64,000 nucleotides of DNA, taken from assembly GCA_963820095.1 (NCBI GenBank), contig CAWFZA010000041.1, positions 1-64,000 on the forward strand. The letters are read 5' to 3'. Below are positions 1 to 8,495 of this stretch, one piece after another. The stretch is from Roseiarcus sp963820095. Its GTDB lineage: Bacteria > Pseudomonadota > Alphaproteobacteria > Rhizobiales > Beijerinckiaceae. The translations under genes were made by a program, and so were the position numbers. The notes beneath the pieces were generated by a model, which saw only the letters and a program-made list of their open reading frames with translations, was not told where the DNA came from and made no database searches. Within the stretch, counting starts at the first letter, position 1. Each line of letters begins with the position of its first letter.

Positions 1-151
1 TTCGTCCTTACGATTCAAAATTCGATCATGAAGTAGGCGTCAGCGCTGGGTCCGTTCTGGCCGGCAAGGAGCGGGGCAAAGCCTCGGTCGCGCCTCTCTC
101 TGGACTTTGGCGCCGTTTGCCTCCTCCGCCCCCGTGCTATAGCCCGCCATC

Positions 152-978
152 ATGGTTGGCGCGGGCACGGACCGGACGAAACCGCAGCTTGGCGGCGGTC
201 CGGCGATCATTCTGGTTCGGCCGCAGCTCGCGGTGAACATCGGCATGTGCGCCCGCGCCATGGCCAATTTCGGCCTGGACGACCTGCGTCTGGTCAATCC
301 CAAACAGGGCTGGCCGCGCACCAACGAGTATCGCGAAGTCGCTTATGCCGCCGCGGCGGGCGCGACCGACCTGTTGGACGCCGCGAGGGTCTTTCCGAGC
401 GTCGAAGCCGCGGTCGGCGACCTCAATGTGCTTTACGCGACGACGGCTCGCGAGCGCGGGCAGATGAAGGCGGTCCTGACCCCCAGCGTCGCCATGGGCG
501 GACCGCTACGGCGACGGCCGAGAAGCGCGGCATCCTGTTCGGGCCGGAGCGCACCGGATTGGACAATGACGAAGTCGCGCTCGCCGACGCGATCGTCACC
601 TTCCCCTCGAGCCCCACCTACGCTTCGTTCAACCTCTCGCAGGCGGTGCTGCTTTGCGGCTACGAGTGGTTCAAGGCGGCGCACGGCGACGCGCCGCCGC
701 CCTCGACGATTTCGCGCCCCCAGTCGCCGCCGGCGCAGCGGGAAATGCTGCTCGCCTTCTTCAACTTCCTCGAAGACAAGCTTGAAGAGAATGGCTTTTT
801 CCGCCCCGTCACCAAGAAGCCGGGCATGCGGCGAAACCTGCGCAACATCTTCCATCGCATGGCGCTGACGCAGCAGGACGTGCGGACGTTGTGGGGGGCC
901 GTGGTGCGCCTGGTCGAGGGGCCGCGGGTCGAGGTCAAGACGCGCAAGCGCGTGCGGCGGAACAAGACAGAAGCCTGA
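152..978 (+). CDS. trmJ: TrmJ-family SPOUT RNA 2'-O-methyltransferase (frameshifted)
   Basis: The N-terminal half carries the SPOUT opening (ILVRPQLAVNIGMCARAMANFG) and RLVNPKQGWP. The second half carries the cofactor-knot motifs GILFGPERTGLDNDE and a PTYASFNLSQAV segment, plus the C-terminal extension seen in alphaproteobacterial TrmJ/LasT proteins. The family methylates the ribose at position 32 of tRNA. The two halves lie in different frames that join near position 505, so the ATG at 152 and the stop at 978 belong to one interrupted gene of about 275 codons, the usual family length. A single-base assembly error is the simplest explanation. Family assignment is firm; the exact RNA target is inferred from the family. 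Confidence 0.85.
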
Positions 979-992
979 AAGCTCGCCCCCAT

Positions 993-1028
993 AAAAAAGC
1001 TCTCCAAACAATATCTTGTTTGGAGAGC
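993..1028 (-). terminator. Rho-independent terminator of the histidine-rich gene
   Basis: A perfect 12-bp stem (GCTCTCCAAACA at 999-1010, TGTTTGGAGAGC at 1017-1028) encloses a 6-nt loop. On the minus strand the stem is followed by six T residues (993-998). It lies about 40 bp past the stop of the minus-strand gene at 1072-1290. It also sits just past trmJ on the other strand but has no T-run in that direction. Confidence 0.85.
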
Positions 1029-1071
1029 TCGAAGGTTCACGCGAACATCGGGGTCCGCGTTCGAACTTTGA

Positions 1072-1290
1072 TTATTGTGCGGGAGCCGGAGCGGGCGCGG
1101 CTTCCGGAGCCATATGGTGCATGTGGTGCATGTGGTGGTGGTGATGATGATGATGATGATGGTGGTGCATCGGCGGCTCGTGGTTGACCGAAGCGGTGCC
1201 GGCGGGCGCGCCGGTGGTTGTTTCCTGCGCGACGGCATATCCGGCGAGGCCGAGCGAGAGGACGGCGGCGGCCGCAAGGGTCTTGATCAT
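1072..1290 (-). CDS. Small secreted histidine-tract protein, putative metal binder
   Basis: A 72-residue product with a clear Sec signal peptide (MIKTLAAAAVLSLGLAGYAVAQ, cleavage after AVAQ). The mature part is almost entirely a run of 12 consecutive histidines followed by MHHMHHM and a short Ala-Pro tail. Poly-His/Met tracts bind Cu, Ni or Zn, so an exported metal-binding or metal-buffering role is likely, but this is inference from composition. It is a single-gene unit with a strong terminator of its own. The His tract is encoded by repeated CAC/CAT codons and could vary in length by slippage. No recognised domain is present. Confidence 0.7.
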   Translation of the reverse strand: MIKTLAAAAVLSLGLAGYAVAQETTTGAPAGTASVNHEPPMHHHHHHHHHHHHMHHMHHMAPEAAPAPAPAQ

Positions 1291-1834
1291 GAAAGGATGT
1301 TCCTATGGTTTGGGAAACCCAGATGGGTCGCAGGACGGAACATACTGTCCGCCGCCTGAACTCAATATGAACCAAACAGCCGGATTCAATCCAACCCTGG
1401 TCCCGGCCGACCCTGTCCTGGCAAAAGCCAACCCGGCCCCGGCCGCCGGGGCGAGTTCTCTCACCTTGTCCGCCCGCGGATGAAACGATGCGGCGTCCCC
1501 AGACTTACCTTTCGATCTCAGGCGTCGACCCCAGCTTTTCTGGGCTCGCCACCCCAAGATGAAATCCGACGCAGGGTTCCATCGGCGCTTACAAACGCGA
1601 TCCCGGCTACCGCTTCCACCCCAGCGCTGCCGTCCGTACCGGCATAGACCCTCACCGTTTGCGCCGCCGAGCTCGGGAGCGTGAGCGCTCATGCTGCGAA
1701 GCGAGGAGCCTGAACCATCGAGTTTCGACACGCTTCCAGCGTCCCCCTGTGGTAGCAGCTCGTTGAGGAAAGCGGGTCCGGCTACGAGAAGCCGCGTAGA
1801 GGCGTATCGGCAAAATACACAGGAACAACTAAAC
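1291..1834. other. Intergenic stretch without a recognisable gene
   Basis: About 540 bp between the histidine-rich gene and yicC. Frames on both strands are open but their translations are Arg/Pro-rich with no start context or motif. It must contain the divergent promoters; I could not place them with confidence. Confidence 0.4.
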
Positions 1835-2759
1835 ATGGCAGGTCCAGCCAGCACTGAGAAGCCACGGCGGGGCGCGGTTTCCTCGATGACGGGATTCGCC
1901 CGCGCCGCGGGCAGCGGCGGCGGATGGCGTTGGACGTTCGAGCTCAAGACGGTCAACGCCAAGGGCCTGGATATCCGCTTGCGCATGCCCGCGCCCTTCG
2001 ACCAGGCGGAAGGGGAGGCGCGCAATCGGCTCGCCAAGGCGCTGGCGCGCGGAACCTGCTTCGCCAACCTGTCGGCGCGGCGTGAGGCGTCGGCGGCCGC
2101 GGCGCGAATCGATAGCGCGGCCCTCGAGTTCGGTCGCCGTCGCCGCCCGCGCGGCTGCGGCAAAGGCCGGGCTCGCCCCGCCGACCATGGATGGCCTGCT
2201 CGCCTTGCGCGGCGTGGTCGATGCGGCCGACGACGAGGACGACGAGGGAAGTGTGAACGCGGCCTCGGCGGGCGCGCTCGCGAGCCTCGATGAGGCGATC
2301 GCTTCACTCACCGCGGCGCGGCGGGTCGAGGGAGCTGCGCTTGCGGCGTTGCTGACCGAAAGGCTGAACGCCATCGCGGCGCTGGCCGACGCCGCCGACG
2401 CCAATCCGGCGCGCCGGCCGGAAGCGGTGCGCGATCGCCTCGCCCAGAGCATCGAGACGCTGATGGCCTCGTCGCGCGGTTTCGACGAGAACCGCCTCCA
2501 CCAGGAGGCGATCCTGCTCGCCGCCAAGGCCGACATCCGCGAGGAGCTCGACCGGCTCAAGACCCATGTCGCGGCCGCCAAGGCGCTGATCGCCGAAGGG
2601 GGGCCCATCGGCCGGCGGCTCGACTTCCTGGCCCAGGAGCTGGCGCGGGAGGCGAGCACCCTCAGCGCCAAGGCCAACGACGTAAGCTTGACCGCGCAGG
2701 GGCTTGAACTCAGAGCGCAAATCGAGCAATTCCGCGAGCAGGTGCAGAACGTCGAGTGA
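1835..2759 (+). CDS. yicC: YicC family endoribonuclease (frameshifted)
   Basis: It begins with the family hallmark SSMTGFARA, followed by WTFELKTVNAKGLDIRLRMP (N-terminal YicC domain). It ends with the DUF1732-type C-terminus: QSIETLMASSRGFDENRLHQEAILLAAKADIREELDRLKTH, GRRLDFLAQELAREAST, and a helical tail. YicC/RicC proteins are reported endoribonucleases. The two parts are in different frames joined near 2130 in a GC-rich stretch; the likely intact length is about 307 residues, slightly above the usual 290. The stop overlaps a possible GTG start of gmk, the conserved alphaproteobacterial order. Confidence 0.88.
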
Positions 2760-2770
2760 GATTCGAAGCG

Positions 2771-3421
2771 ATGGCGGCGAGCCGGCGAGGCATGGTCCTG
2801 ATTCTGTCCTCGCCCTCGGGGGCCGGCAAGACCACGCTGACCCGGATGCTCATCGAGGACAGCGCGCTTGATCTGACGCTCTCCGTCTCGGTGACGACGC
2901 GCAAGCAACGCGCGTCCGAGGTGGACGGCGTCCATTATCACTTCTTGCCCGACCGGGCCGAATTCGAACGGATGAAGGGGGCGGGCGAACTGCTTGAATC
3001 GGCCGAAGTCCATGGCCACGCCTATGGAACGCCGCGCGCCCCGGTGGAGAAGGTGCTCGCGGAAGGCCGCGACATGCTGTTCGACATCGACTGGCAGGGC
3101 GCGAAGCAGGTGCGCGAACGGCTGGGCGACGACGTCGTCAGCATTTTTGTCCTGCCGCCCTCGATGCGCGAATTGCGGGCGCGCCTCGAGCGGCGGGCGG
3201 AGGATACGGCCTCTTCGATCGCGGCGCGGTTTGAGAACGCCCGACGCGAGATCGAGCGCTGGCGCGACTACCATTACGTGGTCGTCAATGACGACCTCAA
3301 CCGCGCCTATTGCGACGTGAAGAGGATCGTCAAGGCTGAGCGGCTCCGCGCGAGGCGAGTTCAGACCGGGGTCGAGCGGTTGGTCGAGCGGCTGCTGGCC
3401 GAGCGAGCGAACTCCGTATAG
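2771..3421 (+). CDS. gmk: Guanylate kinase
   Basis: Phosphorylates GMP to GDP with ATP in purine nucleotide synthesis, in the cytoplasm. The P-loop SSPSGAGKTT lies near residue 15. It is followed by the GMP-binding segment (SVTTRKQRASEVDGVHYHF), DIDWQGAKQVR and the lid region with R-x-x-x-A-RFENARREI. The length of about 216 residues fits the family. I chose the ATG at 2771 (MAASRRGMVLILSS); a GTG at 2756 that overlaps the yicC stop would add five residues and is possible. It is intact, unlike many neighbours. Confidence 0.96.
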   Translation: MAASRRGMVLILSSPSGAGKTTLTRMLIEDSALDLTLSVSVTTRKQRASEVDGVHYHFLPDRAEFERMKGAGELLESAEVHGHAYGTPRAPVEKVLAEGRDMLFDIDWQGAKQVRERLGDDVVSIFVLPPSMRELRARLERRAEDTASSIAARFENARREIERWRDYHYVVVNDDLNRAYCDVKRIVKAERLRARRVQTGVERLVERLLAERANSV

Positions 3422-3555
3422 AGTTGGCGAATGCCGCCTTGAGCGCTGCGGGGCGGCATTCGCCATGCCCAGCGCATAAGCGGCGACGAAAGCCTGTTGC
3501 CCGCGCCCCGCAAATATGCAGCTATTGGGTTGTGGGGGTGGAAGGGATCGAAAGG

Positions 3556-4098
3556 ATGACCACCTGGGCGCCGTCCAGGCGCGCGCGAATCGAGCGCATT
3601 GACGCCGAGGCGGAAGCGTTGATCCGCGATCTCGGCGATTGCGCCTATCAGGAGGCTCGGCGAAGGGAGCACGAGGCCAGTTCCGATGCGATCGCCGAGG
3701 ATTGGGGCCTTGTCGCCAAGGCGGTCGCGCGCAAGACCGGCAGCCGGGTTGGGCTCAATTTTTCGACCCAGCTGGAGATGAACACCTTCTTCGTGCTGGA
3801 TCGCGAGCCGGACGCGCCGCGCAAGCCTCAACCCCTTGCGGAGCCGGCGCCGGAGCTGGAACGGCCAGCGAACGCGGGCGGCGTTCCCACGCCTCAACCC
3901 TTCCGCATTCAATTCATGGGCGCCGGAGCCGACGCCAGACCGTCCTTATTGCGCGAGGACATGATCCGCGCCTCCGACGTCTCCGCCGCGATCATCGCCG
4001 CCGCGATCGCCGCATGGCCGCCCAACACGATCGCCCTGCGCATTCTCGATCGCGAAGGCCACGAGGTGTTCGGCCGGCAGAAAGGCGCCGGCCGATAA
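3556..4098 (+). CDS. Conserved hypothetical protein
   Basis: A 180-residue protein that starts MTTWAPSRRARIERIDAEAEALI, with a charged helical first half and a Pro-rich linker at about residues 95-120. The C-terminal part (IRASDVSAAIIAAAIAAWPPNTIALRILDREGHEVF) looks like a small alpha/beta segment. I recognise no family with an assigned function. The ATG at 3556 is preceded by a purine-rich GAAAGGA. It follows gmk by about 130 bp on the same strand and has the high GC of the chromosomal backbone, in contrast to the cassette that follows. Confidence 0.6.
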   Translation: MTTWAPSRRARIERIDAEAEALIRDLGDCAYQEARRREHEASSDAIAEDWGLVAKAVARKTGSRVGLNFSTQLEMNTFFVLDREPDAPRKPQPLAEPAPELERPANAGGVPTPQPFRIQFMGAGADARPSLLREDMIRASDVSAAIIAAAIAAWPPNTIALRILDREGHEVFGRQKGAGR

Positions 4099-4157
4099 GG
4101 GCTAGGGATGAGGTAACCATCAACGTATTAGGCCGCGCGCGTTGGCGGAGTCCTTTT

Positions 4158-4853
4158 ATGTCAGTCCGGCTTTTCCTATCCGCTGTTTCTGATGAATTTT
4201 GCGACTATCGTGAACACTTGCGCTCGGATCTTACCCTGAAGGACGTGGAAGTTAAAACCCAGGAGGATTTCAAAGACCCTGGTACGGGCACGCTTGAAAA
4301 GCTTGATAGGTACATCGCGGATTGCGATGCGGTCGTTCACCTCGTCGGAGAGATGACTGGCGCCATCGCAATGGACCCCTCTACCGAATTCATCGCAAGC
4401 AAGAACCCAAGTGTAGCCAACAAGCTTCCGCCTCTAAAAGAAGTCTTGGATAAACGACTTGATGTATCGTACACCCAATGGGAAGCTTGGCTTGCACTTT
4501 ATCATAGCAAGCGTTTGGTGATCGCCGAGGCCGACCGCGCCGCGCCGCGCGCCCCGCATTTCGCCCCCACCGACGCTTCTCGTGCTGCACAGCAAGTCCA
4601 TCTCCGTCGACTGAGCGTCATGGAGCGCTTTCCTAGCTGTACTTTTACCAGTTCCGATAACCTCGCTAAATACATTCTAGGGGGCTTGATCCTCGATCTT
4701 TTAACTATTGACGCAATCAAATCGGTGGAGGAAAAATTCAACCAAGGGATATATAACAATAAGACTGAGCTTCGGAGCATTCTCGGTGATATTCAGTCTA
4801 ATATGGCTGCCTTAAATGCTGATAAGGGAAGTCACATTTATGAATTCTCGTGA
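4158..4853 (+). CDS. Stand-alone DUF4062 protein, possible conflict-system component
   Basis: A 231-residue protein. The first 90 residues match the DUF4062 pattern: VRLFLSAVSDEF, then YREHLRSDL, VKTQEDFKDPGTGTLEKLDRYI, and CDAVVHLVGEMTGA. It continues with a region (YTQWEAWLALYHSKRLVIA, ERFPSCTFTSSDNLAKYI) that is also seen in these proteins. DUF4062 usually sits at the N-terminus of large STAND-type NTPases; here the partner domains are absent. Base composition is clearly lower in GC than the flanks, which suggests transfer. The ATG at 4158 opens the DUF4062 motif directly. The gene overlaps the next by 14 bp, so the two are co-translated. Function unknown. Confidence 0.7.
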   Translation: MSVRLFLSAVSDEFCDYREHLRSDLTLKDVEVKTQEDFKDPGTGTLEKLDRYIADCDAVVHLVGEMTGAIAMDPSTEFIASKNPSVANKLPPLKEVLDKRLDVSYTQWEAWLALYHSKRLVIAEADRAAPRAPHFAPTDASRAAQQVHLRRLSVMERFPSCTFTSSDNLAKYILGGLILDLLTIDAIKSVEEKFNQGIYNNKTELRSILGDIQSNMAALNADKGSHIYEFS

Positions 4854-5184
4854 TTATCTTAAAGCTGGACAAGCTCCAGCGAAGTGGGCCGCTATTCAAA
4901 ACTCCTGTGCCAATATATCGGAGCAACTACACAAGCTTATATTTGCTATCAATAAGAAACAAGCGCAGCTGATCGCTGACATTGGCTTGAAGAACGCAGG
5001 TGACCTGCAGGCAGCTTTACAATTTCAAGAGCAGAAGTATAAGCGCCTCTCTGAGCTCCAAGAGCCAGTTACAAGCGCGGATCGCCTAGAGTTTGGGGCT
5101 GCAATTGACGGGCTCGAAGCCCTGAGGAGTAAAGTCGTTGATCTGGAAAGTAAAATGCGAACTCAACTTGAGCACCTTCACTAA
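4840..5184 (+). CDS. Small coiled-coil protein paired with DUF4062
   Basis: A 114-residue, almost fully helical protein starting MNSRDYLKAGQAPAKW. Heptad-like segments at the N-terminus (ISEQLHKLIFAINKKQAQLI) and C-terminus (LEALRSKVVDLESKMRTQLEHL) suggest a coiled coil or helical hairpin. The ATG at 4840 lies inside the end of the DUF4062 gene and has a good ribosome site (AAGGGAAG). Low GC and the overlap tie it to that gene as one cassette. I recognise no family. It could be a regulator, adaptor or antitoxin-like partner; this is inference from the arrangement only. Confidence 0.55.
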   Translation: MNSRDYLKAGQAPAKWAAIQNSCANISEQLHKLIFAINKKQAQLIADIGLKNAGDLQAALQFQEQKYKRLSELQEPVTSADRLEFGAAIDGLEALRSKVVDLESKMRTQLEHLH

Positions 5185-5193
5185 CTGATCGGC

Positions 5194-5216
5194 GCAGCGC
5201 ATTCCGAATGCGCTGC
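5194..5216. other. Hairpin after the DUF4062 cassette
   Basis: An 11-bp perfect inverted repeat (GCAGCGCATTC / GAATGCGCTGC) with a one-base centre lies 10 bp after the small gene's stop and in front of the convergent cyclase stop. No T-run follows on either strand, so it is a weak terminator candidate or a bidirectional transcript-end hairpin. Confidence 0.4.
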
Positions 5217-5284
5217 CGCTTCTGCTCAAGCAAAATCAGGGGGAAGGAGCCCTGATAGGCCCTTTCCGGCTTCCACTCTCGGAC

Positions 5285-6718
5285 TCACTCCGCCGCGGCG
5301 GCGGCCTCGCGTTCGCGAACCTCGAAGATCTCGAACTCGTCCGTCAGTCCGCGAAGTTGCGAGGACCGCGGGGTCGTCCGGTAGCTTGCTTCGCTGAGCA
5401 CGCGCGCCACCTCGGAGCTTTCGATGATCGGCTTGGTCGCCAGGATCGCGGTCGGATCGGCCAGCTCATTGACGCGCGAGGCGATATTGACCGTCTGGCC
5501 GAAATAGTCTTGCCGGTCGTCGAGCATCACGGCGAGGCACGGGCCTGAATGCAGCCCGATGTTGAGCGCCAGGTCCTCGCCGCCGCGCGTCCGATTGATT
5601 TCGCGCATGGCTTCCCGCATCCGCATCGCGGCCTTGAGCGCCCGGTCGGGGGTGGGAAACGTCGCCATCACCGCATCGCCGATGGTCTTGACCACCGCGC
5701 CGCCCTCGGCCGAGACGGCCTCGAGAAGCGCGCCGAAATGGCTGCGCACGAGATCGAAGGCGGCCAGGTCGCCGATCCGGTCGTAGAGCGCGGTCGAGCC
5801 CCTCAGGTCGGTGAACAGGATCGTGAGGCTCGTGATCTTGAACCGCTGCTCGGGATCGAACGTCCCGCTGCGATAGAGATCGCGAAACGCCTGATTGCTG
5901 AGGAGCCGCGTCGCAGTCAGGAACGGCAGGCGCGGGCTCGTGAGCTTGTTCATCTCCTCGCTGTGGATCCAGATCCCCGGCAGCGTCCGGCGAGCCGTCT
6001 TGTTGTCGAACGAAATACGCACCGGGCCTGGCTGGATCGATTGCGTGCCGTTGTGCGAATGCAGGTCGGCGAAGACGAGCGACAGATTGCGCCGCTCCCG
6101 CGTTTCCTCGCCGTCAACGTTGAGAAAAAGCGACGAGTGGGTTACGGGATCGAAGACGATTGCAAACCCCTTCGCCAGGCTCAGCGACATCGCGGCCTTT
6201 TCGCTTGATCCGAGCTCCATCACGTCGAGCGTGACTTTTTGAATGGCGCTGTCGACGTCCTCCGGCGTGTCGTTGCTCGAGCTCCAAAAGATCTGGCGCA
6301 TGTATTCGGCGAAGGGAAGCGAATCCGGATCATGCGCGGCGATACGCCGGACTCCCGGGTTGACCGTGAACGTGACCTCGACCAGCTTATCCAGCGTCGG
6401 TTCGTAGTCGGCCGTGCACAGCGAGCAATAATAGTGAGCGTGAGTGAGGGTCTTCAGCGCCGCGCCCGTCTCGAGCACGCCGCCGCATCCCGGGCACAGC
6501 ATGTTCCACGACATATCGAACAGTCCGAGCCGCGCCCCATGGACAAGGCCGGCTATGGTCTCTTCCTCGTCGAGACCGTGAGCCTGAGCATAGGCGAGCG
6601 GATTGATGCGGTTGAGGAACCGGTCCGGGCCCGTCTCGACGGACGTCTTCAGAGCTTCGACCACCGCTGGATCGGCGGTTTGCCCCAACAGCCCAAAAAG
6701 TGCTTGCGTGTCAGCCAT
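5285..6718 (-). CDS. Class III adenylate/guanylate cyclase with N-terminal zinc ribbon (copy A)
   Basis: A 477-residue protein predicted to make a cyclic nucleotide from ATP or GTP. The N-terminal DUF5939-type region holds a zinc ribbon (CPGCGG and CSLC, about residues 75-105). The C-terminal cyclase domain (about 295-460) has metal aspartates in FTDLRGST and GDAVMATF, the lysine of VVKTIGD, DYFGQTVN, and the NIASR segment with the transition-state Asn and Arg. All catalytic positions I can check are present, so it should be active. No membrane segment is seen. The neighbouring copy B has exactly the same length. Substrate choice cannot be settled by eye. Confidence 0.9.
   Translation of the reverse strand: MADTQALFGLLGQTADPAVVEALKTSVETGPDRFLNRINPLAYAQAHGLDEEETIAGLVHGARLGLFDMSWNMLCPGCGGVLETGAALKTLTHAHYYCSLCTADYEPTLDKLVEVTFTVNPGVRRIAAHDPDSLPFAEYMRQIFWSSSNDTPEDVDSAIQKVTLDVMELGSSEKAAMSLSLAKGFAIVFDPVTHSSLFLNVDGEETRERRNLSLVFADLHSHNGTQSIQPGPVRISFDNKTARRTLPGIWIHSEEMNKLTSPRLPFLTATRLLSNQAFRDLYRSGTFDPEQRFKITSLTILFTDLRGSTALYDRIGDLAAFDLVRSHFGALLEAVSAEGGAVVKTIGDAVMATFPTPDRALKAAMRMREAMREINRTRGGEDLALNIGLHSGPCLAVMLDDRQDYFGQTVNIASRVNELADPTAILATKPIIESSEVARVLSEASYRTTPRSSQLRGLTDEFEIFEVREREAAAAAE
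5641..5798. repeat. Homogenised tract, cyclase copy A
   Basis: This tract is identical base for base to 7156-7313. It encodes the cyclase catalytic core from the first metal aspartate region to just past GDAVMATF. Identity stays very high (a few substitutions) to about 5920/7435, then falls off in the N-terminal halves. This pattern indicates recent gene conversion between the tandem genes. Confidence 0.8.
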
Positions 6719-6796
6719 TACAATCCCTCACCGATTGGCCGCAGGCGGACCGAAGCGCATCCCTGCGGCCGCCGCCGCGCGCTGAGTGAAACCGCC

Positions 6797-8230
6797 TCAT
6801 TCCGCCGCGACGGCCGCCGCCTCCCGTTCGCGAACCTCGAAGATCTCGAACTCGTCGCTCAAGCCCCGAAGCTGGGAAGACCGCGGGGTCGTCCGGTATC
6901 TCGAGTTGCTCATCATCTGGGCCACCTCGGAGCTTTCGATGATCGGCTTGGTCGCCAGGATCGCGGTCGGGTCGGCGAGCTCGTTGACGCGCGAGGCGAT
7001 GTTGACCGTCTGGCCGAAATAATCCTGCCGCTCGTCAAGCATGACGGCGAGGCACGGGCCTGAGTGCAGACCGATGTTGAGCGCGAGATCCTCGCCGCCG
7101 CGCATCCGATTGATTTCCCGCATAGCCTCGCGCATGCGCATCGCCGCCCGGAGCGCCCGGTCGGGGGTGGGAAACGTCGCCATCACCGCATCGCCGATGG
7201 TCTTGACCACCGCGCCGCCCTCGGCCGAGACGGCCTCGAGAAGCGCGCCGAAATGGCTGCGCACGAGATCGAAGGCGGCCAGGTCGCCGATCCGGTCGTA
7301 GAGCGCGGTCGAGCCTCTGAGATCGGTGAACAGGATCGTGAGGCTCGTGATCTTGAACCGCTGCTCGGGATCGAACGTCCCGCTGCGATAAAGATCGCGA
7401 AACGCCTGATTGCTGAGGAGCCGCGTCGCGGTCAGGAACGGCCGGCGGGTGTTGGTGAGCTCGTTCATCTCGTCGCTGTGCAGCCAGATGCCGGGCATTG
7501 TCCGCCGGTCTGCCTTGTTTTCGAACGAGATGCGCGCCGGGCCGGGCTGGATTTTAAGCGTGCCGCTGTGGGTGTGCGCCTCGGCGAAGACCATCGAGAG
7601 GTTGCGTCGATCCCGTGTCTCATCGCCGTCGACTTCCAGAAAGAGCGAGGAATGGGTGACGGGCTCGAAGACGATCGCCAATCCCTTCGGGAAGTTGAGC
7701 GACATCGCCGCCTTCTCGCCCCCGCCGAGCTCCATCGTGTCGAGCGTCACTTTTTGGACGGCGCTTTCCACATCGTCCGGGAACTCGTTGCTCGAGCTCC
7801 AGAAAATCTGGCGCATGTATTCGGCGAAGGAAAGCGAATCGGGATCGTGCGCGGCGATGCGGCGAATCCGGGGATTGACGGTGAACGTGACCTCGACCAG
7901 GCGATCGAGCGTCGGCTCGCAATCGACTGTGCAGAACGAGCAATAATAGTGGCTCTGATTGAGGGCCTTGAGCGCCGCGCCGGTCTCGATCACGCCGCCG
8001 CAGGACGGGCACAGCATGTTCCAGGACATGTCGAACAGCCCGAGCCGCGCCGCGTGCACGAAGGCGCCGATCGTCCGCTCTTCGTTAAGACCATGCGCCT
8101 TCGCATAGGCCAGCGGATTGATGCGGTTGAGCGCCCGATCCGGGTCTTTTTCGACCGATGTCTCCAAGGCCGTCACCACCGCCGGGTCGGCGGTTTGCCG
8201 CAAAAGCCCAAAAAGCGCTTCGTCAGCCAT
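6797..8230 (-). CDS. Class III adenylate/guanylate cyclase with N-terminal zinc ribbon (copy B)
   Basis: A 477-residue tandem paralogue of copy A, with the same architecture: zinc ribbon (CPSCGG / CSFC), then the catalytic domain with FTDLRGST, VVKTIGDAVMATF, DYFGQTVN and NIASR. I chose the ATG at 8230 (MADEALFGLLRQTADP) because it aligns with the start of copy A; the frame is open 27 codons further upstream without similarity. The N-terminal sensory halves have diverged while the catalytic cores are nearly identical, so the two genes may respond to different inputs and feed one nucleotide pool. The intergenic gap to copy A is only 78 bp, so co-transcription with B first is likely. Confidence 0.9.
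   Translation of the reverse strand: MADEALFGLLRQTADPAVVTALETSVEKDPDRALNRINPLAYAKAHGLNEERTIGAFVHAARLGLFDMSWNMLCPSCGGVIETGAALKALNQSHYYCSFCTVDCEPTLDRLVEVTFTVNPRIRRIAAHDPDSLSFAEYMRQIFWSSSNEFPDDVESAVQKVTLDTMELGGGEKAAMSLNFPKGLAIVFEPVTHSSLFLEVDGDETRDRRNLSMVFAEAHTHSGTLKIQPGPARISFENKADRRTMPGIWLHSDEMNELTNTRRPFLTATRLLSNQAFRDLYRSGTFDPEQRFKITSLTILFTDLRGSTALYDRIGDLAAFDLVRSHFGALLEAVSAEGGAVVKTIGDAVMATFPTPDRALRAAMRMREAMREINRMRGGEDLALNIGLHSGPCLAVMLDERQDYFGQTVNIASRVNELADPTAILATKPIIESSEVAQMMSNSRYRTTPRSSQLRGLSDEFEIFEVREREAAAVAAE
7156..7313. repeat. Homogenised tract, cyclase copy B
   Basis: Direct repeat partner of 5641-5798, identical across 158 bp at an offset of 1515 bp. A recombination between the two would delete one gene and leave a hybrid cyclase. 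Confidence 0.8.
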
Positions 8231-8495
8231 AGCAATTCTCCGATAATGTGTTCGCGGCCGCTCAGCACCCGGCCGACGCCGGCCGATGAAAAAACGGCCG
8301 GCAAAACTCACCCTCTATATAGGGTCGATCCGACGTCCTGATAGGGCGAGGCGGTGTCTGGCCTGAGCCCCTGCTGACGCAGAGTTCCTGGTAAACGATA
8401 TTGCGGAACAGATCAAGAACAATGTTCCTGCGTGCAGCGAGAGAGGTCGCGCACGATGGACGATCGCCTGGCCCAGCGCGATACGAAACTTGCGG

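Noticed and set aside
1075..1359. Plus-strand frame with Val/Met runs opposite the histidine-rich gene
   Set aside because: Its Val/Met runs are the antisense of the CAC/CAT tract; no start context or domain.
7064..8341. 425-codon plus-strand open frame across cyclase copy B
   Set aside because: Antisense to a gene with clear catalytic motifs; Arg/His/Asp-rich translation typical of high-GC shadow frames.
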